Assembly (NCBI GenBank): GCA_054661495.1
Contig: BAAFSQ010000074.1
Span: 1-40,204 of the forward strand
Source of the DNA: Zygophlyctis sp. KS116
Lineage: Eukaryota > Chytridiomycota
DNA length: 40,204 bases
Reading direction: 5' to 3'
The notes under the pieces were generated by a model. It saw only the letters and a program-made list of their open reading frames with translations. It did not search any database and was not told the DNA's origin. Below are positions 22,577 through 33,317 of this stretch, piece after piece. The position numbers were made by a program, and so were the translations under genes. Numbering within the stretch: the first letter of the stretch is position 1; each line of letters starts with the position of its first letter.

Positions 22577-25371
22577 TTAGTGATTGGCCGTTATAATGTA
22601 ATATAGAAAAGGGTTTCTTTCCCTTGTAATACGTCTACTTTTTATCAATCTATCATAGATTTTGAGTTTTTCATGATCTTGTTTTGAGATTATGTAATCC
22701 TCTGAATTATGCATTAGAGGTGCATAAATTAAACCTAGAATTTTTGGTTCTAAAGAACTGAAAAATAGACTCTTATAGTCACAAGGGTACATGTTATGTA
22801 AAGGAATTAAAAGAAGTCGTCCCCATAGTTCATTTCCAAAAGAAGAAGAGCTGAAATTGGATAAAAGTTGAGAATATAACTGATAAAAATTAACTTGAGA
22901 TCCCATTAGAGTTTCAAGATTACAAATAGGAGCAGAATTCCATTCATTCAAAACGTATTCAAGGCATGCCTGGATTTTAGGTTCAAGGCATATAGCCTCA
23001 TCAGAAGCAGAACTTAAAAGGCAGAGTTTCATTGTAGCAATCATTAGTCGTCCAATGTCAAGTCCAAGTCCACATGAGTCGTGTAGTGTGACTATAGAAT
23101 ATATAATAAATATATATCCACTCAGGTCTTCTGAACAGACAGTAACATGATTTTGCTCCTCTTCTAAAAATGAGTCAATGGGAGAATATATCCAAGATTT
23201 TGATAATGGTAGAGTTGGACCATTTTCTTCAATTTCCATCCAAAGAGATGAAATAGATTCGTAATTGCAACTATATATTGCTGATGAATTCTTTAGGCTT
23301 GAATCAGAATAGAAACTTTTATCATAAATATCCAACATGATCATTTTATGCTCTTCAAGAATTTCAGAAATAGAGTTTAATGAGGAATGATCCAAAAGCT
23401 TAAAAAGTGAAAAAAGGGTCCTGGAGCCAATAGTTTCTTGTCCAGGTTGAATAAGAGATAAAATATGAAAATAAATCTTGATTTTAGCATTTTCATTCTT
23501 CAGTCCTTTGTCAAGGGATTTTAAATGAGTATTAAGAATAGATAGCTTTCCTTGTGCGTAAAATCTTGTCCAATAATGTTGAGGTTGCTCTAGTATGTAA
23601 TCCACGAGAAGCTGGATATCATTCTCTAAATTTAGAGAATCTTCAATCCAAGGATTTATGACAAGCATTAAATCAGCAATTGAAGAGTAAAAATCCATTC
23701 CAAATGTTTGATTTGTAAGATTATTAATCATACTGGATAGATCCGTATGCATCTTTTGAAATTTCCAAGATTTAAAAGGAGTTTCATCGGCATAAGATAT
23801 AACTCTTAGCGCGAGTTCTTGTGCCATGTTCCTGAAAATAGGATAAAAACTGTTTAAATTTTTATAAATCTTTAAGCAAAGATCCGCAGTTGAGACTGTG
23901 GGATCTAGACGATCTATGTATGCTGTAAAAAAATCTAATACAGATGAAACGGAAGCTAAATGCAGATGTAAAACATTTTCTAATCTATTAAAATGATGAG
24001 CATACCTTGAACTTTTTCTAAATCAATAATCCAAGAAAATATAGACAATAGTATATCTAAAAATGGTTTCATTTCATCCTCCAAACTCCCCATTGTGAAA
24101 CCTTTAGGCATTAAAAAAACAAAATCTTTAAGAGTTTTCAAGAATCCAATACGAGATTTTAAATGAAATTCATGATTAGAAAACTTGAAATATTCTCTTG
24201 CTTTAGCATACATCAATGGACGATAATCACTTAATATCCCTCTAGTCAGTCCATACTTGCTACAAACAGATAAAATCATCCACGCCAAATAAGTTTCTGA
24301 ATCTACTTCCAAATCAGCTATTGATACCATTATTATATCTAGACCATTTTTGACAACAAATTCTTGAGCATTTTCTTTAGATGCCACACATACATTAAAA
24401 AATATGAGAAAAACTAAATCTTTAAAATTACTTTTTCTAGAAATTTTCACTAGAGTCTCTAAAAGACCTTTTTTCACAATCTGATTTGCTGAATCCCTTG
24501 AATATTTAGAAAATCCTAAAATAATCTCTAAAATCATTTCCAAATCACAAATTTCCAATTCCAAAGTTAAAAGATACCCCAATCTTTCTATAATATTCCC
24601 TTTCAAAAGCCCCATACTTGGATCTTGTTTTAAAAGAGCCTTGATTGAACCAAAAGAATCTTTTTCCACTTCTTTTTCCACATCTAAAACTTGAGACATT
24701 TGCTTTCCCTCAACAGCATTAATATACCCCTCCAATACTTTTTCAGACTTTGCTAAAACAAGTAAATTATTCCTAGAAAAAACAATTTCCTCCAATACTC
24801 TATCTTGCCTTGTATTCATTAAAATCCTTAAAATTTCCAAAACATCAGAAAATCCCTTTTTTTGATCCAATCCCACTCTCAGATATAGTCCAATATTAAC
24901 TTTTTCTACTAATTTCATCACTTTTTCATCTAAATCCTGTTCTAATTTCCTAAAAATCTTGAGTAATACTCCCCAAGCCCTCTTTTGTATCTGTAAACTA
25001 GAACTCCTAGTATAATCTAAAATCTCTTGCAGACTCTGAGTCTCTTCTACAGTCTCTTTAGTCTGACACAACTCCCCAGAGAGAAAAAATCTCTCTGTAT
25101 TTTGATCTATTGAATCTGTGTTTTGTAATAGATTTGATTTGATGTCATCCCCCAAATCTAAATTGAATTTTGTTTCATCAGCAGTCTGTAAATCATTTTT
25201 AAAGTCGGCTATTTCATTTAATTCATCTCCTTTAACGATTGTAGAGTTTCTACATCTCTTGAATTTAGAGTCTGAGTTCATTATTCTAAAGACTGAGGGA
25301 AATCCCTGCTCTTGTCTTTTAAATTCAGCACATGGTAAAACACTAGATTTCTCTACAATCCCTTTGAGCAT
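22577..25371 (-). CDS. RNA polymerase II-associated protein 1 (RPAP1/Rba50-like)
   Basis: RPAP1 takes part in RNA polymerase II assembly and nuclear import. The N-terminus MLKGIVEKSS with 'QEQGFPSVFRI' fits the RPAP1 N-terminal domain (IVE..., then GFP). 'EILDYTRSSSLQIQKRAWG' fits the ARM-like repeat start of RPAP1. After a 26-nt intron (23980-24005) the sequence runs into 'LHLHLASVSSVLDFFTAYID' and later 'PLSKSWIYSPIDSFL' and 'LWGRLLLIPLHNMYPCDYKS', all in the order expected for the conserved C-terminal region. The ATG at 25371 is chosen because the frame before it has no ATG. The peptide deformylase ATG is only 14 bp away, divergent. The assignment rests on conserved blocks; the protein is shorter than the human one (about 1400). 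Confidence 0.8.
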
Positions 25372-25385
25372 CACTAAAATTTAAA
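25372..25385. promoter_or_regulatory. 14-bp divergent start-codon interval
   Basis: Only 14 bp separate the initiator ATGs of RPAP1 (minus) and peptide deformylase (plus). The 5' UTRs or core promoters must be inside or overlap the coding exons of the neighbour. Both start codons are the first ATGs in their frames, so a longer real gap would require downstream starts. Confidence 0.6.
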
Positions 25386-25916
25386 ATGTTTGGAATTAAA
25401 AAACTACTTAAAGCCGGACATCCAATGCTAAGAATCCCAACTAAACCTCTTTCTTTATCTGATCTAGAATCCCCAGAAACTCTAGACTGCCTGGTACAAT
25501 TAAGAAAAGGTCTAAAAGGTGATATAATTGGTCTTTCTGCTCCTCAAGTAGGATATTCTCTTCGAATTTTAGGATATTCCATTCCAAAGAGTCTAATCAA
25601 ACTCTATAATTTAGATGAAGAGATTCCAACTACATTTTTAATTAATCCAATTGTTAAAAATCAATCAATGGCAGTGACTGCTTATGAATCTTGTGCATCA
25701 ATTCCAAACTTTAATGCTCTTGTTAAAAGATACAATAATATTTCTGTAGAGGCATTGGATCCTTTTGGAAAGGAAATAAAACTTGAAGCATCAGGGATTT
25801 TAGCTAGAATTATACAACATGAAGTAGATCATTTAGATGGGAATTTATATACTGAAAGGATGATACAAAAGTCTTTTAGACATGATTCATATGTAGACAA
25901 GTATGAATATTCGTGA
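25386..25916 (+). CDS. Peptide deformylase
   Basis: The enzyme removes the formyl group from N-formyl-Met peptides. Among eukaryotes it acts in mitochondria or plastids. The three family motifs are present: GLSAPQ at 49-54, ESCAS at 101-105 (metal-binding Cys 103), and HEVDH at 145-149 (His 145 and 149, Glu 146 as general base). The surrounding 'DPFGKEIKLEASGILARI' and 'ARIIQHEVDHLDG' resemble the animal mitochondrial enzyme (in which motif 2 is also not EGCLS). The sequence is uninterrupted, 176 residues. The N-terminal motif region starts at residue 9, so there is at best a very short presequence (MFGIKKLLKAG). It shares a 14-bp divergent interval with RPAP1 and is followed on the same strand by HIS6. 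No sign of a bacterial base composition is seen. Confidence 0.9.
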   Translation: MFGIKKLLKAGHPMLRIPTKPLSLSDLESPETLDCLVQLRKGLKGDIIGLSAPQVGYSLRILGYSIPKSLIKLYNLDEEIPTTFLINPIVKNQSMAVTAYESCASIPNFNALVKRYNNISVEALDPFGKEIKLEASGILARIIQHEVDHLDGNLYTERMIQKSFRHDSYVDKYEYS

Positions 25917-26074
25917 ATTTATCTAAATACTTTACTCATTCAAGGGATTTTATTATAAAGAATGATTTAATAGTAAAAACAATGATTACAGGACAGGTAA
26001 GTGAGGATTTCAAGTTAAGTGAGTATTTAAGTGAGCACAGGCCTAAAAAATCTGCAGAATCCTTAATTTACACA

Positions 26075-26883
26075 ATGACAAAGTTCAGGCCTTGCATTGA
26101 TCTTCATAATGGACAAGTAAAGCAGATTGTAGGATCTACTCTAAATAGCAATCTCAAGACTAATTTTGTATCGCAAGAATCACCAAAATACTATGCTAAA
26201 CTATACAAATCTCTTGGGTTGAGTGGGGGGCATGTTATAATGTTGGGTCCGAATAATACTGATGCAGCTCTAGAAATATTATTGGAAAATTCAGAGTTGC
26301 AGATTGGAGGTGGAATAAATTTAGAAAATGCAAAATATTGGCTGGAAAATGGGGCTCAAAAGGTTATTGTGACTTCTTTTTTGTTTCCAGATGGTAAATT
26401 TAATCTAGATAGACTCTCTAAATTATCTTTAGTTGTAGAAAAGGAGAAATTGGTCATTGATCTAAGGTATTTTTTAGATTTAAAATTGTAGTTGTAAAAA
26501 GGTTGCAAGTGAGTATGTAGTTGCTATGGACAAGTGGAAAACTTTGACTGATTTGGTTTTAAATAAGGAATCTTTAGAATTACTAAGTGAATATTGCAGG
26601 TAGATTTTAGTTTATAATATTTAGTGAATTTTTAGTGCATGCTGCAGATATAGAAGGTCTTTGTAAAGGGATTGATGAGGATTTAGTGTGTAAATTAGGA
26701 GAATGGTCTCCAATTCCTGTTACGTATGCTGGTGGAGGGAAATCTTTGGTGGATTTAGAAACTGTTTGCAAATTATCAAATAATAAGGTGGATCTTACTT
26801 TTGGGAGTGCATTGGATATATTTGGTGGAAATGGAGTTAAACTTTTGGATTGCGTTAAATGGAATTCTCTTCAAAACGTTTAA
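26075..26883 (+). CDS. HIS6: Phosphoribosylformimino-AICAR ribotide isomerase (histidine biosynthesis)
   Basis: Catalyses the fourth step of histidine biosynthesis, an Amadori rearrangement in a TIM barrel. '[17 protein letters not shown]' is the family start, and MTKF fits the known N-terminus, so 26075 is chosen although the frame remains open upstream to 25913. Later blocks include '[13 protein letters not shown]', '[12 protein letters not shown]', '[17 protein letters not shown]', '[10 protein letters not shown]' and '[15 protein letters not shown]'. Two 25-nt introns (26467-26491 and 26600-26624) rejoin '[13 protein letters not shown]' and '[15 protein letters not shown]'. The model gives 252 residues, close to the usual 260. 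It ends tail to tail with the ARMT1 gene with a single base between the stop codons. Upstream in-frame ATG at 25982 would give 31 extra residues, which are unlike the family. Confidence 0.93.
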
Positions 26884-26884
26884 T

Positions 26885-28253
26885 TTAAATCCATTGGTAA
26901 AATTGAATCATGCCCCATTTACCATTGACCATCCAATCAGAGTCTTTAGAAAATAAGGCTTGAGATTGATTTGGCTTTAACCCCGCTATTAAATCACTCT
27001 TACAGGTTCTTAACATTACAAAAGGAGTTGTTTTAGGACTATGAAGAGGACCAATAGCTTCGTGAAATGATCTAGTATGGTCCCAAGCTCCATCATAAAT
27101 CATTTTTCTATAATTCAAATCTCCCTTAAAAATCACTAAACCAGCATTGAAAATATCAATAGATGCATCGCCTTCATGATGAACTAAATTCCAAAAAGAA
27201 TGATGAGAACACCAAAATGAATCCTTTTTAAGAGTCCATTTTCCATTTTGAATCCACAGTCTCCAGGTTGACTCCAGTTCTTGAAATCCAAAAGATCCAA
27301 GTTCTTTTAATGTCCATTCAAAGTCATCTGGAATTGTATCAGATACAAACCATGGAATAGTTTTACAATGGAAAATTATTACTAATGATGGGTTGAGCGT
27401 GCAGAGAACATGTGCCAGGCATAAATCTGTAAAGAGCTCAAATCCTAATGATGTTATCACGGAAAATTACCTGCATTATCTAGTACAAATACAACAGTCT
27501 GGTTAGAGAGTGCCATAACTACATCCAAAAGTCTTTCCATATCATTAACAATTATTTGCTGATTAAAATCAACGATACCTGACTTGACATTTTGAATTTC
27601 CTGATTATTTGAAAAGAGTGATAAATCCGTCTTTAATTAGTTTTAACAATACTAAAACATACCTGATTCCCCCACAATGAAGACAGTATAAAGTTTCGAA
27701 TACATTCCCGTGGTTCAATAGTATGAATTGATTCAAGATGTTTGGCTAAATCTTCAACATTTTTCCTTGATTCCTTGAATGAAATCTATTATAAGTTGGG
27801 AAAGTTACATGTTTTTGTTCTTGAAATACATCAAAATCAGACCATTCCTCCATCAATTGTAGCGACTCATAAATCTTTCTATACTATTTAATTAGATCGT
27901 ATCATACATACCATTGCAGTTTCACTAAACAGCCATGGGGCAGAATACCAAGAATCATTATCTGCTTGCGCCAACTCTTCCAAACGCAAGTTCCATTCAT
28001 GACAATCTTGTCCACTAAATGGTTTAATCTTATAATCTCTGCAGAGTTCATATTTTAGGCCAGATATTGCGCTGATGACTTTGGAAGGTGGAGCATGTGA
28101 TGTTTGTCCTGCTCTCGCAAGTGTATCGATGACTCTTGTTAGTATTACTGGTAGGCGATCTCTCAGTGTCAAGTATGCAAATGAGCTTTTATCCGCTCCT
28201 CTCAATGGAGAGCATAAATGGCTTGGAAAAGGCTCAAGTTGTTTTCGATTCAT
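26885..28253 (-). CDS. ARMT1/DUF89-family damage-control phosphatase
   Basis: A metal-dependent carbohydrate phosphatase of the DUF89 family; family members hydrolyse reactive sugar phosphates, and the human member ARMT1 has also been reported to methylate glutamate. The N-terminus has 'FAYLTLRDRLPVILTRVIDT'. The metal-binding DNAGFEL motif is completed across a 26-nt intron (27445-27470). The C-terminal block is 'LRTCKSDLIAGLKPNQS' followed by 'DWMVNGKWGMIQF', typical of the ARMT1 branch. The start is ATG at 28253 (MNRKQLEPF), inside a longer open frame that has no earlier ATG. Further small introns lie near 27630-27660, 27790 and 27890. The gene stops 1 bp from HIS6 and starts 40 bp from the importin alpha stop. 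Confidence 0.87.
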
Positions 28254-28293
28254 TAGGTGATAAGTCCTAAAAGGGAATATATTTTCAATATTT

Positions 28294-29914
28294 TTACTGT
28301 CCAAAGGAAAATCCACCAGAAGGAATATTCATCTCTTGAGGGAACGAATAATTTCCAGAAGCATCAACATTGGTATTTATAGCAGCTTCATCTTCATCTG
28401 AGAAGTAAGTATCAATAATATGATATGCTTTCTTGTAAATTTCCTGGTTATCATGAAGTTGTAGTTGATGAATCTTTTCCATACCACCAGCTTCTTCAAT
28501 AAACAAGGCCATATTATTTACTTCATTGTTGAGAGGTTTGTCGATTTCTCCTACTTTGAGTATATTTTCTAATCCATCTAAAGAAACTTGAATAATTTTA
28601 TTATCTCCGCAGGTTAGTAAATCACACAGTGGTTTAATACATCCTTGTTGAACCAAGTACCGAATTTGTTCAGGACGACTTAAACCTCCAGAAGTTGCAT
28701 TAGAAATAGCCCAACATGCTTCTTTTTTGGTCTTAAAGTCTCCAAGCGACATTAAAGAAATAATTGGAGGAATTAAATTTGCTTCAATCACTGCTTGAAT
28801 TTGAGTTGGATTTCCAGCAGTAATATTAGAAATAGTCCAACAAGATTCCTTTCTAATAGTTTCTTTAGAGGAAGACATAAGAGACAATAAAGCTGAAAGA
28901 GCATTACAATTTAAAATAGTTTGAGTCTGAATATCATCTCCAGTTACAATATTTCCAACAGAACGTAAAGCAGGAGTTTGAACAGATGGTGAGTTGTGCC
29001 TATCGTTGTAAAATTTAGTAAAAATTACATTAGCAGTTCTACTAATCTTCTACAAACACCAGATTCAATCACAGCCTGAATTTTCTCATTAGCCCCATCA
29101 GACAAATAAGAGATTGCCCAACATGTATCAGTTAAAATCTATATTGTTAAAAAAATCTAGAAATTACCTCTTCATCAGATGAATAAATCATTTTTGATAA
29201 AACTGGCAAAGCAACTTGAACCGTATTCCAATTTGGTTGAGGATTCTTTCCACGACAAAAATTTGAAAGAGTCCAAATCGCATTTCTAGTCATTGAAACT
29301 TTTGACTGACTATCTTGTAAAATCATCAATAATGGTATTATAGCATTGCATTGCAACACAATATCTCTACAATTTGGTGAATCACCAGCAATATTTCCTA
29401 AAGCCCAAACTGCCTGTTCTCTTACATCTGCTTCTGGAGAAGACAATAATGCCACAAAGTGAGGTACTGCACCTGCTTCTACTACTACCTGAGTCTGTAG
29501 AGAAGACCCAGAAGCAATATTAGTGAGTGCCCAAGCGGCTTCAAACTGTAATTGATGATTTGAACTTGATAAAAATTCGACAAATTTAGGAATTACACCA
29601 GTAGCAATAACTTCTTGAATTGGAGGATTTTTTTCCTTTGATAAAATCTTTCTAAATTTTGAAGTTGCTGATAACTGGTCTTCCATATTTGCCGAATGGA
29701 CATCTCTCACCATCGCATGTAGATCTCCAATTGTATTATTCATGACTGGTTCATCATCAGAGTCCGATTTCACATCCGCAAAGTTTCTTCTTTTAGCAAT
29801 AGACTCTTCCTTTTTCTGTTTTCTTATTTCGACTGCCACATCTTCCCTTCTTCTTCTCAGCTCGTCCTGTTTCAAGACTCCTCGATTCTTGTACCCAGCA
29901 ATTCTGTCTGCCAT
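28294..29914 (-). CDS. Importin alpha (karyopherin alpha)
   Basis: Carries cargo with classical nuclear localisation signals through the nuclear pore together with importin beta. Residues 1-50 form the basic importin-beta-binding region ('[18 protein letters not shown]'). Armadillo repeats follow, with the NLS-binding pattern of Trp and Asn on the third helix: '[15 protein letters not shown]', '[15 protein letters not shown]', '[16 protein letters not shown]' and '[15 protein letters not shown]'. The end is 'PSGGFSFGQ', expected for the Cse1-binding acidic and C-terminal part. Small introns lie near 29010-29040 and 29140-29166. The start is ATG at 29914 ([14 protein letters not shown]); the open frame extends upstream without ATG. 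It is divergent from the PAK kinase with a 214-bp gap. Confidence 0.95.
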
Positions 29915-30128
29915 TTTTTTGCTAATTAAAAAGGATAAGGTGCCATTGGCCTCTACTCTAGCACTTGATGGTGCCACAATTCTGAAACTTGACCTATGCT
30001 GGAGAGTGGACGATGATATAATTCATATAATTTTGTATAAGAGTGGAATTATTCAAGGATAAATTTGGGATATTATTGGTTTTATTGCAAATAAACTGCT
30101 TTAAAAGTTGCTTTAAAAAAGTCTGAAA
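29915..30128. other. Divergent intergenic region importin alpha / PAK
   Basis: A 214-bp gap serves as a shared promoter between two divergent genes. It is AT-rich near the PAK start. No conserved element is recognised. Confidence 0.4.
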
Positions 30129-31720
30129 ATGTCAATTCCTCCACGACCATCAAAGACAGTATTATCTCCAGAGTCTGGCAGGAAAAAGGAGGAAAAGTCT
30201 CTTCTTGGAACATTTCTAGGGATTTTTGATTCAGAAAAACCGGAAATCTTAAAATCTGACATCTCTTCACCTTTTAATGCAGTGCACTTGACACATGTAA
30301 GATATAATGATGAGTCAGGAGAGTTTCAAGGACTACCATCAGAATGGGAAGCGCTGCTAAGAGAATCTGGAATCACTAAACAGGATCAGAAATCTAATCC
30401 ACAGGCTGTAATTGATGTCATGAGCTTTTACTCAGAAACTCAAAAGAGAAGTGACGATATCTTTTTTAAAATTAATTCAGAATTTTTACAACCGCCAAAG
30501 AAACCTCCAAGATCAATCTCAAAAGAAGATTTAACGGGTAAAGACTCTCCACCGCCAACCATTCCTCCAAGACCGCTATTCACAATGAAACAGTCAAATG
30601 TTGCAGAGAAATCTACTATTTATGAACAGTTTGGTGAAAAAAAGCCTCCAAGATCATCATCTGTAGAATCTCTTTCAAATTCAATTACAACTGTTCAATT
30701 ACAGCCAAAATTACCACCAAAGCCAAAAACACCAAAAATGCAAGATAACTCTCCGCCAGCTGTTAGACCGAGGAAGAAACCACTTAACTTGGATCAAGTT
30801 ATGGATCATTTGAAAAAAATTAGTAAAGAAATGGATCCACTCACTCAATACTCTAATTTAATTAAAATTGGTCAAGGTGCGTCTGGTGGTGTTTTTAGTG
30901 CGTCAAGTAATACAGGGGAATTTGTAGCTCTAAAACAGATAAATTTGGAAAATCAACCAAAAAAAGATTTAATTATAAATGAAATTATTGTAATGAAGGA
31001 TTCTAAACATAAAAATATCGTAAATTATATTGATTCTTTTATTTGGAAAGGGGATTTATGGGTATCTATTTTAAAATTTCTAAGAATAGGTGGCAATGGA
31101 ATATATGGAAGGTGGATCATTAACAGACTGCGTGACTTCGAACTTTATGACTGAAGGTCAAATTGCTGCTGTTTGTAAGGAGACTCTGGATGGTCTTGTT
31201 CATCTTCACTCCAAAGGTGTCATTCATAGGGATATAAAGTCTGATAACGTTTTACTAGGTTTAGATGGTCAAATAAAGATTACAGATTTTGGATTTTGTG
31301 CTCAAATAATGTCGGAAGATGCAAAACGTACTACAATGGTTGGTACTCCCTACTGGATGGCTCCAGAGGTTGTAAAAAGGAAAGAGTATGGCCCCAAAGT
31401 GGATATTTGGTCTCTAGGAATTATGGCAATTGAAATGATTGAAGGCGAACCGCCTTATCTAAATGAAAACCCTTTGCGAGCATTGTATCTCATAGCAACG
31501 AACGGCACTCCAAAAATCAATCACCCAGAAACACTCAGTGAACCTTTTAAAGATTTCTTAAGAAATGCACTAACTGTCAATGCAAACGAGAGACCTTCAG
31601 CTTCAGATTTACTTCAGGTATATTCCACATTCTTATCAATAGCATCCATTCATAGAGCTTGCTGTACCTTTATCACACCTTGTCCCACTTATTTTAGCCT
31701 CCAAAAAGTCAAAGAAGTAG
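30129..31720 (+). CDS. p21-activated kinase (PAK/Ste20 family)
   Basis: An effector kinase of Cdc42/Rac. The CRIB region lies at about residues 45-70 ([13 protein letters not shown], then [10 protein letters not shown]). Proline-rich stretches with PPRP and PPKP motifs (possible SH3 ligands) fill residues about 125-220. The kinase has [10 protein letters not shown], '[20 protein letters not shown]', DFGFC, the activation-loop [12 protein letters not shown] and '[15 protein letters not shown]'. Introns at 31062-31089 (28 nt) and 31618-31642 (25 nt) are needed: the second restores the conserved C-terminus [10 protein letters not shown], ending at 31720. The last 50 residues of the unspliced frame are therefore not coding. 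The model has 512 residues, near the usual PAK size. No PH domain is seen, unlike Cla4. Confidence 0.94.
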
Positions 31721-31801
31721 AAAGAACGAATTGTAAAAACTTTCAAATGCCTCAATAAATGATACTTTTGACTTGATTCAATGTTTTTAATAAGCAATAA
31801 T

Positions 31802-33302
31802 TTAAATACTCTTTGGCAATCTTAAAGCTTTTTCAAATAAGGCTTTTAATTTGACCTGATTCTCCTCAGAGTTTAGCAATTCAAACGCCTCTGATTCAGT
31901 AGGCTTACCACGCAATGCATTCTCTCGTTGAATAATAAAGGAGTCACGCAAACTCCTTTTCAATATTTCCAAATGAAAGTCTTGATTAATAAAATCGTCT
32001 TCTTCAATAATCCTCGGAGAATCTTTTTCCGTAAGATTAATCAGCTCCAGACCATACAACTTTTTAACATTTGCGACTAAATCATCATCATACTCTTCCA
32101 AATGATGAAGATCTTGACAAATCCGATCAAAAGATTCTAGATCTTTTTTCAATAAACATATTTGTAAGATAAGATTCATTATTGAAGATCCAAATAGCCT
32201 TTTTTCAGTATTCATTTTCTGATATTGATAAATCTTGTTAATTTTATGATATAATATAGAAACATCCACAGAAAACGGTTTAGTTTGAATTTCATTTTTA
32301 CAAAAATCCAATAATGGTAGAAACAAAGAATCTGTAATCCGAATACCCAATTTTAAAGCATCATCATAAACTTTACAAATTTTAGTAGAACGAAGAGCTG
32401 CAGGAGAAGATTTACAAACGATTGCTAATATTTTCCCAATTACAAATCCCTTTGATTTCTCATCTAATTTGTTAGATTCTTTTGTTATCGCATATATCGC
32501 CCTATATTATATAAGCTATTTACTAGACTTACCAGCATCTACCTTCCCACTTCAACTCTTCTTCCTCGCCAAAAGGATGCTTACCTTTTTTCAGTAGTAA
32601 ACACGAATAAAAAGCATTTGCTCCAATTTTAATCATTGTTTTTAAGCATGATGAGTCAATTGAATCCTTTGCTAGACTTTCAAAGATGCCCCACGCGGTC
32701 TCATACTGTTCCTTTGAAATACAAATCTGTAGTATAATATTTGATAAATCTATAATTCTCTTATTATTCTGTAGAGCAAACTGATACCATTTATGAGACT
32801 TAAAAATCCTTTTAGACTCTTGATACTTTTCTAAACAAGATATAAAGTGTTCTTCGTCCGTGTAAATATCGTAAATCAATTGTAAATGCGCCTTTTCTTC
32901 ATCTGATAACTTTAATGATTTAATTTGAGACAATAATTCATCGGCTGCTTTGACCCACTGCGGCCTTTTAATTAGATAGCATTCTAGAATTATTCTATAG
33001 TCTTCAAATTCCTTTTCCTTTTGTAATTCTATTAAACTCAACGCATGATCCAAATCTCCCTTATTCTTTAATAGATTTGCAAGTCTTTGAAGCGTTTGTT
33101 TATCCTGAATGTTTTGAGATATGAAATAGTCCAGACAGAGTCTAGTTAGCGTAGTATTAAATTCATCATCTTCCTCAACCAGCACCAGTAAATTGTTGAA
33201 AGAATCTCTTAATTCATGCAATTCTTTCCATTCCTGATTCTTAAAATGTAAAACTATTCTATCGATATCATTCCCTTCATTCACCAGCGTCAAAGAACTC
33301 AT
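31802..33302 (-). CDS. Unknown alpha-helical repeat protein (PPR/TPR-like)
   Basis: I do not recognise the family. The protein is almost entirely helical with repeating Leu/Ile spacing, and is about 490 residues after removing one intron (32502-32532, 31 nt). The segments 'RLANLLKNKGDLDHALSLIE' and 'VYDDALKLGIRITDSLFLPL' resemble the helix pairs of PPR or TPR proteins. A mitochondrial PPR-type RNA-binding role is one possibility, but repeat phasing is too weak to claim it and no clear transit peptide is seen. It converges on the PAK gene with 81 bp between stops. The 4E-T-like gene lies 15 bp upstream on the same strand. Confidence 0.6.
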
Positions 33303-33317
33303 GTCCGGAGTTTACTT

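Noticed and set aside
25913-26074. N-terminal extension of HIS6
   Set aside because: The frame is open but begins with GTG. The MTKF start fits the family, and the extension has no family features.
20045-28253. An operon-like or biosynthetic gene cluster
   Set aside because: PMT, RPAP1, deformylase, HIS6 and ARMT1 have unrelated roles. Proximity reflects compact gene spacing.
31643-31758. Unspliced C-terminus of the PAK kinase
   Set aside because: Reading through gives a non-family tail, whereas splicing at 31618-31642 gives the conserved [10 protein letters not shown] and a stop at 31720.
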